This document shows positions 43,406 to 53,600 of a stretch of 56,889 nt of DNA, piece after piece; the first letter of the stretch is position 1, and every line of letters begins with the position of its first letter. The notes below the pieces were generated by a model. The model was not told the origin of the DNA and ran no database searches. It worked only from the letters and a program-made list of their open reading frames with translations. The DNA comes from Sphaerochaetaceae bacterium (GTDB lineage Bacteria; Spirochaetota; Spirochaetia; Sphaerochaetales; Sphaerochaetaceae). The translations under genes and the position numbers were made by a program. The DNA lies in assembly GCA_028532765.1 (NCBI GenBank), contig JAQQAR010000002.1, forward strand, positions 1 to 56,889, read 5' to 3'.

Positions 43406-43434
43406 TTGAAAAGAACGGTATAGTTGGTTATTAT
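43406..43434 (+). promoter_or_regulatory. Promoter of the second GntR gene
   Basis: TTGAAA (43406-43411), 17-base spacer, TATTAT (43429-43434), both close to consensus. It starts 6 bases after the lyase stop and allows independent expression of the regulator. Confidence 0.6.
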
Positions 43435-43466
43435 AAGGGAATTTAGGTTGGAAAGTAGGAAGTGGC

Positions 43467-44150
43467 ATGAAGAATCTGAAGAACAAGAAACTGTATTTGC
43501 AGGTCTATGAGGAACTCCGTGGGTATATTGTGCAGAACAATCTACGCCCTGGGGACAAGCTTCCGACTGAGATGGAGATGGCTTCCGCCCTTGGTGTCTC
43601 GCGCAATGTGCTGCGTGAGGCGATCAAGACGTTGGAGATCATCGGGGTTGTCTCAAGCAAGCCCGGGGTAGGAATAGTCGTCAACAGTTTCAATTCCAAC
43701 TTTCTCTCCAGTGTCATTTTCCTGAATCTTATCGGGGATGATGTAGATTTGGTCAGCCAGTCCCAGCAGGTACGCAAGGTCCTGGAGTTGGGCTTCGCTC
43801 GCGAGAGCTTCGACTCCATGACCAATGGGCAGATTGCTGAGCTTGAGAAGATTCTCAGTACGATGAAAACGGCTGACAGTCATATTGATTTCTATACCTT
43901 GGATGCCAACTTCCATAAGGTGATATTGAGGAATATCAAGAACGATGTGCTTATTGCCTTTGTCGATTCTGCCTGGAGCTGTGACCGCTACTACCGCTCC
44001 AAGTTCATCGACGATGGCAATCTCCGCTATGACAAGCACAAGCGTATCCTCGATGCCCTCAAGGCCCGTGACTTTGAGGCGTTTGAGGCAGCACTTATCT
44101 ACCACTTCTCTTACAACTTCAAGGAGTCGATCGGGGTCAGGGAGGCGTAG
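43467..44150 (+). CDS. GntR-family regulator (FCD/FadR subgroup)
   Basis: 227 residues. Winged helix at 8-72 (LRPGDKLPTEMEMASALGVS, RNVLREAIKTLEIIGVVSS), then an FCD domain with metal-ligand residues in TLDANFHKVILR and the C-terminal HKRILDALKARDFEAFEAAL. It follows the lyase gene and is the best candidate for the local regulator that binds the operator at 36760-36777, with a sugar acid as effector. That pairing is inference; the GntR at 35528 is the alternative. Confidence 0.92.
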   Translation: MKNLKNKKLYLQVYEELRGYIVQNNLRPGDKLPTEMEMASALGVSRNVLREAIKTLEIIGVVSSKPGVGIVVNSFNSNFLSSVIFLNLIGDDVDLVSQSQQVRKVLELGFARESFDSMTNGQIAELEKILSTMKTADSHIDFYTLDANFHKVILRNIKNDVLIAFVDSAWSCDRYYRSKFIDDGNLRYDKHKRILDALKARDFEAFEAALIYHFSYNFKESIGVREA

Positions 44151-44564
44151 GATAGGAGGGGCATGCGTTCGCATCGTTACAGCTTCGATACTATCACTAC
44201 ATGAAATAACCGAGAGTCAAATTCCGTAAGAAGAATTCTATAAGTCTCATATTGAAAACCTAGCGTCACGTTATTTGGATGGTTCTTGTTTCGTCTTCCT
44301 TCTCGAAATCCGATCTAGCTCTTGCTGAATGGAGTAATTTCTTCAATTACCCTTGGATTATTCCACACTCTTGAGACAGCATCTTGTAATTGTATTGCTT
44401 TATGACTATTCAACCCTTGATGGAAAAGGTTCTCGGTTCTGAGTCCGAGGTATGTCGGTTGAAATGATGGTACAAATTGCACAATTTTCTTGAAAATATT
44501 GAACAGAAGTGAGGGTATTTCATTGTAAAACCTTAAAAGCAATAAGTTGTGAGAAGAAGATCTG
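44151..44564. other. AT-rich interval, probable remnant DNA
   Basis: About 410 bases with no convincing gene. A 75-codon minus-strand frame (44315-44542, TTG start, no ribosome-binding site) has a protein-like composition but matches no family I know, so it may be a decayed fragment. The sequence ends abruptly at the truncated lyase copy near 44570, suggesting a past insertion/deletion event. Confidence 0.4.
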
Positions 44565-44930
44565 TTGCAGATGCCTCTTGATGAGATGGCACTCTCTAGT
44601 CTGGCCTATGGTAGTGATGGCCTTATCGGCAGCTTCTACAATGTCATTCCAGAACTGTTCATTGGTCTCTATAATGCATATAAGAGAGATGACTGGGAAC
44701 AGGCTAAGCTCTTGCAGCGCCAGGCTGATGCCATCATCTTCTGTGTCCTAAAGTATCCCATGCATGCAAGCATGAAGTGTATGCTCAACTGGATTGGTTG
44801 TGATGCAGGAACCGTGAGAAAACCTTTCTCTTCACTTGATGGTGAAGCGGAAAAGAATCTCAAGAAAGAACTCCGGATAATTCGTGATGCGTATGGCATC
44901 AAGGACGTAGCGGTATTGGAAGCGCTCTAA
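44565..44930 (+). pseudogene. 5'-truncated second copy of the NanA/DapA-type lyase
   Basis: The frame encodes about 118 residues that align to the C-terminal third of the lyase at 42465: DEMALSSLAYGSDGLIGSF against DEMATQGLLAGADGIIGSF, then FYNVIPE against FYNIIPD, and AGTVRKPFSSL against VGYVRRPFVHP. The first two-thirds, with the GSTGE motif and both catalytic Tyr and Lys, are absent, and I see no start signal of its own. The homology begins near 44580. The remnant differs enough in sequence to be an old paralogue rather than a recent duplication. Confidence 0.78.
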
Positions 44931-44958
44931 CAATCCCTTCCTAGATTTGTTTGGGTAT

Positions 44959-44988
44959 CCCCCAGTTGTGTGAGTACACAATTGGGGG
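44959..44988. terminator. Strong hairpin between convergent genes
   Basis: CCCCCAGTTGTGT (44959-44971) and ACACAATTGGGGG (44976-44988) form a 13-position stem with one G-T wobble and a 4-base loop. It lies between the lyase remnant (plus) and the 855-residue protein gene (minus) and may end transcription from both sides; neither side has a long T-run. Confidence 0.55.
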
Positions 44989-45039
44989 AATTTAGTAAGG
45001 AATGTAAGAACGTCTCTTCGTTTGTATTACTATTATACT

Positions 45040-47607
45040 CTATTTCCTGAATACACCCTTGATCGTCAGAGAAGTTGTCAGGGAATCTTCAGTGTTGTCT
45101 TGCAAAGAATCATAATACTCTGTCTTTAGTGATGCTGATGCCACGAACATCCCGAATTGTTTATCTAGTTCAAATCCTCCAGATACTCGATAAGCCTCGA
45201 GTGATGACTTGAAAGCTTGGTCAAGAGAAGCACTGATACGTACAGTATTAAAGAACGTATCCTTGATCGAAAGAGACGAGTCATAGCCATAAGTAATCAA
45301 GCTATCATCTTCAGTGCTCCAGGCTTGGTCAAAACCAAGGGAGAGCACATAGCGATCGAATCCTAAACTGTTGGTCAAGGCATACGAGTACTCAAAGAAT
45401 GATGTATCAGAATCTACACCATCAATACGTGATTGTATTACATAGGAATCCTTTGTTTGAGCCCCAACATTTGTTGAAATGGGACCAATTTTGTATTGCC
45501 CACTTCTCCATCGGGCTTCACCCGTATGGGTAATTGTTACATCATTTTTTGTAGAGGTAAGAATCGAGGATTCAACCGTATTGTTGGGGGCCTTTTCTGC
45601 AAGTTTTTCTGCAGTGTTGGTTGCAAACGTAAACGAATAATTCACACTTACAGTACCAAGAAGCTTGCTCTGAGGTGTATCAAACCCAACTTGTGCAGTA
45701 TGTAGAATGGTAGAGATATCGTTAGCAGAAACGGTGCTCGTAGATAGAAGATCAGGTTTTACCAAAGCAATAATGTCATTGAAGAGGATATCTGCAATGG
45801 TATCTTTATCGTATGAGTACCCTCCTCGTACCATAAAGTCCCCAACGCTCTTTTCAGAGAATACCCCAAATGTGAAGATGTCTGTTTCCACGGATGAGCC
45901 AAGGCTTCTAAATGCAGCATCTGTCTTTCGAACCCAAGCTTCTATTCCAAGGGAAGGAATGGTCATATCAACTCCGTAGCTGATACCCCACAAATCCTTG
46001 TCGACAATTCCCGCAATCAATCCATTGGAGGGTAGGAAGTAATCCAACACTGGGAATATTGCGTGCACTGTATCGATATAATCGATATAGGAGTCAAGGT
46101 TAGGGCCTCCTTGGGATTCCAAGTCACTTGCTAGCTGGTTTACATCGAGAATGGTGCTTGCATCCTGGTTGTACAGAGAAAAGGAGAAGGACGCATCAAT
46201 CGTAAACGTTTTGGTGTGAACACCTGTTCCTAGTCCCATGACCATATTCTGGTCAGGAGGGGTAGTGAGCACATCATACAGTTCCCCAATCTGAGAGGTT
46301 GCACCATTTTTCTTGAGCTCAGTATACCGACCCTGAAGTGCGCTAATAAAGGAAAGATTTGTTTGGAAATACCACAATTCCTTAGCTTTTACTCCTACTT
46401 GGAAACCAAGGAAGTTTTTCGGCCATGCTACTTGATATAGTCCAAGATCTGTAAGGCCTTTTCCTACTTTCATCTCAAAGAAGGGGAGATCTATTGCCAA
46501 AGCAGTTCCTCTGAACCCCAATTTATTGATGGTCTCCGGCTGGAAATTGAGTTCTTGGTCTCCAAAAGTATAGGTAATGATGGGGTCAAAGAACGAGACC
46601 TTCAGCAATAATCTGTTATCATTCTCATACTTTCTTGCTATCTCTCCTGTGTAATCAAATTCATTTGCGAAGTTGAGAGGATTGTACAAATTCAGGATAT
46701 TTTGAAGATCAGCCACTAGTGTGTTTGGGTAGGCCTCAAAGATTTCTTCTACCGAAATTGAGTCACTCAAGCTAGCTGCCACTTGGAGGGAGATCGGCCC
46801 TGCCTTAAGGTAAGTGTCACCTCCAAGTTCATAACTTACATTCAATTGATGGTTCTGATCAGCAAACACTGTTGGAACATCCAGAGTCTTTTCACTCTCC
46901 CCCAGACCAAGTATGTATTCGAGTTCAATACTGCTTTGATACGAGGCATCAGCGACAAAGACTGGAGCTTTCTTTGCTCCTATCTTGAAGCGATACTCCT
47001 CCGTGCTTGTGTTCTCGTATCGGTCCTTCATGGAAACTGTAACCACACTTTCTTCTTGCCCAGTAGGTTTTACCAAGAAAGAAAGGTACTGTCCAAAGGC
47101 TCCTGAGTGAATTGCTTCTTGCCCATCAATTGTAATAGAAAAACTTGATAGGGCACTCTCGTCCTCTATCTCAAAGACAACCAACTGTTGTTCTTCCGCC
47201 ACCAAATCAAAGGTAGTTGGGGACACGAGCTTCAGCGTTGGTGGGGTGATGTCCTGAATCAGACGGACTTTTTCTGTTCCTATTTGTGGTGTGCGGTAAA
47301 CCGTTCCCTCTGTATTTTTCATTACTGAGAAATACGTCAGTTCCTCTCCCGTCAGGTATGTATAGGGAACCTTTGCTATCCACTCATCCCGCTCAGGCAT
47401 GAACTCAGAGTAGAGAGGTTCCCTTGCTCCTGTTTGGTAGAAGAAGAACCGAGCTTCAGAAATGGTGCCTTCACTCTGTGCTGGTATGAGTTTGACCATA
47501 AGGTTGCGATAGGCAGGAATTTCCGTTGGGATGTCGACATTCAGAGCAAACAAGGAGGAACTTATTAAGATGCTTACCAATAGTATTATTAAATATTTCT
47601 TCATCAT
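45040..47607 (-). CDS. Large exported envelope protein, probable outer-membrane beta-barrel with N-terminal Ig-like part
   Basis: 855 residues. Signal peptide (KKYLIILLVSILISSSLFA). Residues 25-220 look like Ig-type beta-sandwiches (DITPPTLKLVSPTTFDLVAE; SITIDGQEAIHSG). Residues 225-855 are dominated by alternating hydrophobic/polar strands with many Tyr, Phe and Gly (for example FFEMKVGKGLTDLGLYQVAW and VGVKAKELWYFQTNLSFISA), as in spirochaetal porin-like barrels, ending TTSLTIKGVFRK. I recognise no named family. It begins 8 bases after the stop of the giant Ig-repeat gene, so the two are cotranscribed and probably work together at the outer membrane. Confidence 0.75.
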   Translation of the reverse strand: MMKKYLIILLVSILISSSLFALNVDIPTEIPAYRNLMVKLIPAQSEGTISEARFFFYQTGAREPLYSEFMPERDEWIAKVPYTYLTGEELTYFSVMKNTEGTVYRTPQIGTEKVRLIQDITPPTLKLVSPTTFDLVAEEQQLVVFEIEDESALSSFSITIDGQEAIHSGAFGQYLSFLVKPTGQEESVVTVSMKDRYENTSTEEYRFKIGAKKAPVFVADASYQSSIELEYILGLGESEKTLDVPTVFADQNHQLNVSYELGGDTYLKAGPISLQVAASLSDSISVEEIFEAYPNTLVADLQNILNLYNPLNFANEFDYTGEIARKYENDNRLLLKVSFFDPIITYTFGDQELNFQPETINKLGFRGTALAIDLPFFEMKVGKGLTDLGLYQVAWPKNFLGFQVGVKAKELWYFQTNLSFISALQGRYTELKKNGATSQIGELYDVLTTPPDQNMVMGLGTGVHTKTFTIDASFSFSLYNQDASTILDVNQLASDLESQGGPNLDSYIDYIDTVHAIFPVLDYFLPSNGLIAGIVDKDLWGISYGVDMTIPSLGIEAWVRKTDAAFRSLGSSVETDIFTFGVFSEKSVGDFMVRGGYSYDKDTIADILFNDIIALVKPDLLSTSTVSANDISTILHTAQVGFDTPQSKLLGTVSVNYSFTFATNTAEKLAEKAPNNTVESSILTSTKNDVTITHTGEARWRSGQYKIGPISTNVGAQTKDSYVIQSRIDGVDSDTSFFEYSYALTNSLGFDRYVLSLGFDQAWSTEDDSLITYGYDSSLSIKDTFFNTVRISASLDQAFKSSLEAYRVSGGFELDKQFGMFVASASLKTEYYDSLQDNTEDSLTTSLTIKGVFRK

Positions 47608-47615
47608 GGTCCTCC

Positions 47616-50600
47616 TTATCGGCCACTCTCAGCGTTTGCTCCAAGAAAGGAGTTCATCTCATCTTCAATCATGCTACTTGGGGGAGCACCTCCTGCTCCT
47701 GGGCCAAATGGGTCAGGAATTTCAGAAGGTAAGAATGTATCTATTGGCCTACCTAGATCGAAGTACTCTGTCTCTGCTTGCTCTTCCTCTTGTTGACCAG
47801 AGGGAGCTGCACTATCTCCTCCTTCCTCTTGAGAACCACTGGGTTCCTGATCATTAGATATTGCGGCTACTTGGGTCTGTTGCTCTTGTGGCTCATCTGC
47901 TTCGGGAAGTCCAATAATCTGCACCATTTTCAGTGCATTCGCAATCGATCCATCTTTGCCGACAACCTGTACAGCAATGATATGCTCACCACCACTGAGA
48001 TTTGGATGGTTGGCAAATGAGAGTATGTTCCCAACGTCTATAGAACCATTTAGGTGAGAACTCCAGGTGAAGGACTCAGGCGCAAGAACCGTACCATCCC
48101 TGTCTGTTCCCTTAGCAGTTAGTGTAACATCGGCTCCTCCTCGCACTACTAAGAGCTCATCACCTCCTTCTATAGAGACTTCTATTTGCTGGAGTACCTG
48201 CAGCGTGATGGTATTGCTGGCAAGCAGCTGTTCTCCATTATATGCCTCTACGGTGATTGATCGACTTCCTGCCTGCAAGTCAGCCTCACCGAGGTCGAGC
48301 ATTGCCCCAGTTCCAATGGGTTCTGTTGATAGGTCGCTCTTCCAGAATATCTTGTCTACTCCCTCGAGGTCAGAGGTGTCAGCAGTAATCTGTACGGTAT
48401 CAACGGTCTTATCAAAAATCTCAGGAGCACCTACAATATAGATCCCTTTTGGCTTTTCATAGAGATTTATACTGGTCTCTGACTCCTTGAACACACCTTC
48501 TTCCAAAGTGCTAACCGTGATAAGATAGACGCCTTCTCTTCCAAACTGATTGGCTGGAATGGTGGTTTTTGCAGTTCTGGCATCATCACTCAGTTCCCAA
48601 GTTACAGAGCGCACAATCTCGTTGATTGTGATACTTATTGCGGGCTCGGTAAAACCAGTCATGGAAAGCATCACATCCACATCTTGACCAACCCGGTAAA
48701 TAGTACTTGCAACTGGATCAAGTATTTCCAGCGTCGCATCAGAGGTTAGCTGTAGAGGAATATCTTTTCGCAAGATTTCAGTTCGCTCTTCACCGAGCAT
48801 TGTCCTGTCACTCAGGATCATGGACACAATGGCAGGTTCTCTCTGGAAATCCTTCAATTCCTCATAGGCAAAGGAAGAAACTAAACCTTGTTTTTCAAGG
48901 ATTTTGTTTCCTTGTCTGATTTGCCAGGATACCTGCGGGCTTCTCCCTCCTGTGAAGGAAACTGACATTGGCAGAGCAGGAGCATCTTCACTTATCAGAT
49001 AGGTGGGGAGTCCATCATTCACTGCTACTGTCACTGCCTGGACTGCATCATAGAATTCAATAGAAACAGCATCTCTTCCTGAGAGTTGGAAATCGTCTGT
49101 GGCTTTTGCATTGATGTGCATGATTCCCGGATTTGTGGAAGTATAGATCAAAGGATTCCCTTCCCCAATCAAGGTCCCATCATCCATTGACCATGTAACC
49201 GTTCCTGTATAAGTTTGATCATCTATTACATTTGCTGAGAGGATCAGCGGGGTACCTGTCTTGTATGCGTCTCCATCGGCAATGCTTGTGATGGAAACAG
49301 AAGGCTCAGTATTTACCTTGAACTCAACAGATGCTTGTTCGCTTCTTTCTTCAATATGATAGACAGCTGAGAGAGTATACGTCCCACTATTGCTGGGCGC
49401 AACCATCTGTGTGGCATCTTCAACAGGGAACCCTGCAAGATACCAGTTCAGTTCCCCTTCCTCCCAATTATCCGGCAATCCCTGTAATGTAGGAATCAGT
49501 GGAGTCCCTGCATTGACGATACTTCCGTGCGGCCAATTGATATTCAGATAGATAGGTTCGTTTTCTATACTCAGGAGTATTTGCTTTCGACCTCTCTCCC
49601 TGCCATTTGTGTCGGTGAACACGAGGCCTACCAAAACAGACCCTGTAGCTTCACTCGTGAACATTGCTTGCTTCGTTTGGAAGGTTTTCTTCGGAATACT
49701 CGGATCATCCAGATACTGGACTGTCCATGTATACGTTCCTTCCTCTCCTTGAGATAGAGATGCGAGGAGTGGGATTTCGAATCCTTTGTAATAGGTTGCA
49801 CCTTCTTGAGGAGATAACAACTCCAAGGGTAGTGTAGTCTCAACAACCTTGAAGCTTGCAAGCTGGGTAGTGGTAGCTCCAAGCGAGTCTGATGTGCTTG
49901 CGACCAGCGTATGAGCACCTACATCCTTGCTGGAAAGCTCACGCGGATTTCCGCCAGAGAGTGTAAGGCCATCAAGGGCAAAGGTTATGGCTTGGTTAGT
50001 TGTCTGATCTTCACTATCACTTGCTGCTGCGGTCCAATTGAGCATGTCACCGGTGTACTGTATTTCAGGTACTGACAACATCAAGGAAGGCGGGGTGTTT
50101 CTATCAAGGAAGAAACTCAGCAACTGCTGTTTACTCCTTCCAAATGCAGATGTGACCAATTTCAGCTGAATCTCGCCTTCGTATCCATTTGGATTAAAGT
50201 TAGCTTCAGGCCCTATCGCCACAATCTCATTGTTATGCATCCAATGGTATGTTGCCCCAGGTTCTCCCTTTGCGGAAAGTAAGATAGTGCTTCCATCTGC
50301 ATAGAGAATGGTTTGTCCGTTCTTGGGATAAGTAATCTGGGGTGAGGCAATATCCCGAACAGTGATGGTTCTTGAAGAAGTGGTGCGGACCATCTCATTA
50401 TGGTCATACTCACTATAAATCGTGTAAGTCCCTGGATTCTCTGCATCGAAGAGATAGGAAATTCCATTTTTATTGGTGCTGGTATTATTCACATACCACG
50501 TTATATGTCTTGCAGCATCAGTCACATTTACAGCAGAGCCTATTACCTTGTCTACACCAGCGAGGAAAGAAACGGAGGTGCCTACTACTGTTTCCATGGA

Positions 50601-53600
50601 TTTGACAGGTTGTAGGAGATCGAGTTGGAAATCACTCTGTATTTCAACCGATATTTGTTCGGTTTTAATATTTCCCAGCACATCCTCGGCACTGACACTG
50701 ATGGTATGTTTTCCTGGTTCCAATTTTCCAAGATTCACCGTTGTGTAATTGCTGTTTGGTACGACTCGGTTGTCTATACGCCATGTCAGACGGTTGATCT
50801 TACCCGTCAGTACTTCTGTACGAGCTATCACATTGACATCAGGCGATATTCTCTGTGCATCAGTAGGAGAGATGATAGCCAGTTCGAGGGGTTTGTACAC
50901 GTTGATCGGTTTATATGCTACGCCTCCACGATCGAAAACATCAGAGGAATATATCTTAAGCATATGGTTCCCTTCGATGAGAGACGATAGGGTAAACATT
51001 CGATTAACAGGATTCCCATAATTCCGTCTGTTATATGTATCATCAATATAAAGTGTTAATTGGTTCAGTAAATCCCTTGGATCCTCTCTGCTCGTATTTG
51101 CACGAACAACAAAGCTTTGGCCTTCGAGAACCTCATCAGGTGCATCAATCGAAAGGACGCGTTGTGTTTCCACAATTTGGATATCACGGCGTGTCTCATT
51201 GCTATTCATAGATGGACGATAGTCTTTCAACGTGCCTTCAGGTAGACGTACTTGACTTGCATATCCTTGCAATTCAATGGTATGCATTCCTATCGGTAAG
51301 GAGATTGAGTTGCTCGAAGAAGGACTCCCGTCGATAATCCACTCGACTCTATCAATGTCGCGAAAACTATAGGAGAGGTAGAGTTTTGATCCAAGAGGGT
51401 AGAAATTCTCATAGCCTCCCTTAGGGGTATTCATCGCATAGAACGGGTTGATGATTCTGAGATTAAATGTCTTGTCCAAGGTAATACCATTACGTTTACC
51501 CCGTGCAATGAGTGTCAAGTTTTTCTGGGTTGTTGAAGGCCGTAAGGTATATTCAGGACCGCTTCCTACCTCTTTGCCATTCAAAATCCAAGTAAATGTT
51601 TCATCGGCCTTCCCATGTGCCGTGAGACGGTAATCAAGGCCTGCAATGATTCGATCGTTATTCTTAATGATATCCACCTCAAATTCTGGAGGTGTTTTAT
51701 CTTTTGCGATGGAGAATGAGATGGTATGGGGTGGTGTCCTTTGCAGTTCGGTCTTATCGCTTACGTTATAAAGTCCTTCGATCGATAAAGAATATTCGCC
51801 GCTTTCCAAGGCAACCCAATTGAACGTATTGGGGATTGCCTCCCCGTTTAAAGTCAAGGCATATGATTTGATATCTTGTTGTTGGATTATAGGTTGCTCT
51901 ATTTGTTTAAGCGAAACCTCCTCGCCATCCTTGGGGAAAGCTATGGATACCTGTGGGTCAAAAAGACTTACAGTCCATTCATGGCTGTCGGTTCTACCAT
52001 ACTTATCAGAAATAATTGCCTGGACTGTATACACACCTTTTCCATAATTCTGTAGTTGTAATGTCTCTCCCGCAATCTGGCGAATGGGTATTCCCTTCTG
52101 GTCATATATATTCCATTTAGTAATATCCATCTCATAACCGTCAGAGGTGGTAAGAGAAAATTGTACCGGGGTATGTATCGTTTGACGTACCACATCTTCT
52201 GTTGGGGCATATGAAGTAATCTTGGGTGGCTCGTCACTGTAGATGGTTACCTTCACTTCTTCAGATACACCTTCATATACCTTGTAGTTGCCGTTCTCAT
52301 CTGCTGCACCTATACTCCATCCTGCCTGTATGGTGTGTTCTCCAACTTGGGGGATGTTCTTGTTCCAATAATTGAGTTTTTCTCCATCGATAATCCAGAA
52401 TAAGCTTGCATTTTCTGTAGTGCTTGCAACGATAGGGATATATCCAGAGGAAGGAATGTCTGAAGTTTCTGGAGGGTTGATAAAGACGGTAGGATCAATT
52501 TTACGTACCGATGTTGATACTGTCTTTTCCATGTTATCTTGGTTCTTTGCTGTGTATCTAATGGTTAAAATTGAAGGCATGTCCTTTGTAACCGTAAAAG
52601 TGTTGGAGGCAAGCCTGGTTCCATTCAATTCCCAATAACTTTCAGTAATAGGGGATGTGCTTGATACATCAGCTTCGAGCGTGTAGGTAACTCCTCTCAT
52701 GAGGCGGGTGTTATATGCTGGGAAGCGTAATTGGATTTCTGGGGGTCTTATATCGCGGACGAGGAACTGGATAGGTTCGGTATCTTTTGTATGAAGAACC
52801 TGATTTCCTGTTTTATCAACAACCGAGTAAATTGCTCTTGCAAAGACTGTATGATTACCAAGACCAAGGTTTCCAAAAATTAACCGATCTGAGAGCAGTT
52901 CCTTTCCGTCAACGAAAAATTGAATCTCTTTTGCATTTGTAGCTGAATAGGAGATTGCATGGGTTGAATCCAATGGGAAATTCTTTCCTGCATCAATATT
53001 GGTAATACGTACTTCTGGATCGATGACCAATATGCGAGCTGATGCGGTCCCTGCTTCATTATAGATGTCGGTGACTGTCTGTGTGATGATATATTCCCCC
53101 GTCTTTGAAGGGGAGAAGGTGGCTTGTGTAAGCGTTGAACCTAAGTTTCCTGATTCTGGGCCAGTATAGCTCCATTGTATAGACTTGATCTGGTTGTCAT
53201 TCTGGACTGCTGAATAGATGTCTAGCGTTGAGCCCAGGAGCATCTGGATGGAGTCTTCAACATTGAGCAGTGATACAATTGGTTCAGTTCCAATTACTGT
53301 AATCTGTTGAGGTGCGGACTCCAATTGTTTTGTGTTTCCTAGATAATCGGGGGTGCTTTCTCCCTTTGCGACTACGGAGAATACCCCGCTGGTATCACAG
53401 TTGTAAGCTACTGTTGATCCTGTGCCAATTTGTTTATCGTCAAGGTACCATGATATCGACTGATAATGTCTGCTTTTCTTAGGGTCTAGGGTGAATATCA
53501 CGGTTGCTTTTTTCTTTGCATCCCTTACAGGTTCTCCTTGGATTGCAAGTTGAGGTTGGTGTACCGTGAGATAGATATTTTCTGAATTCTTGCTCATGTT

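Noticed and set aside
44315-44542. 75-codon minus-strand frame
   Set aside because: TTG start without ribosome-binding site and no recognisable domain; described only as possible remnant DNA.
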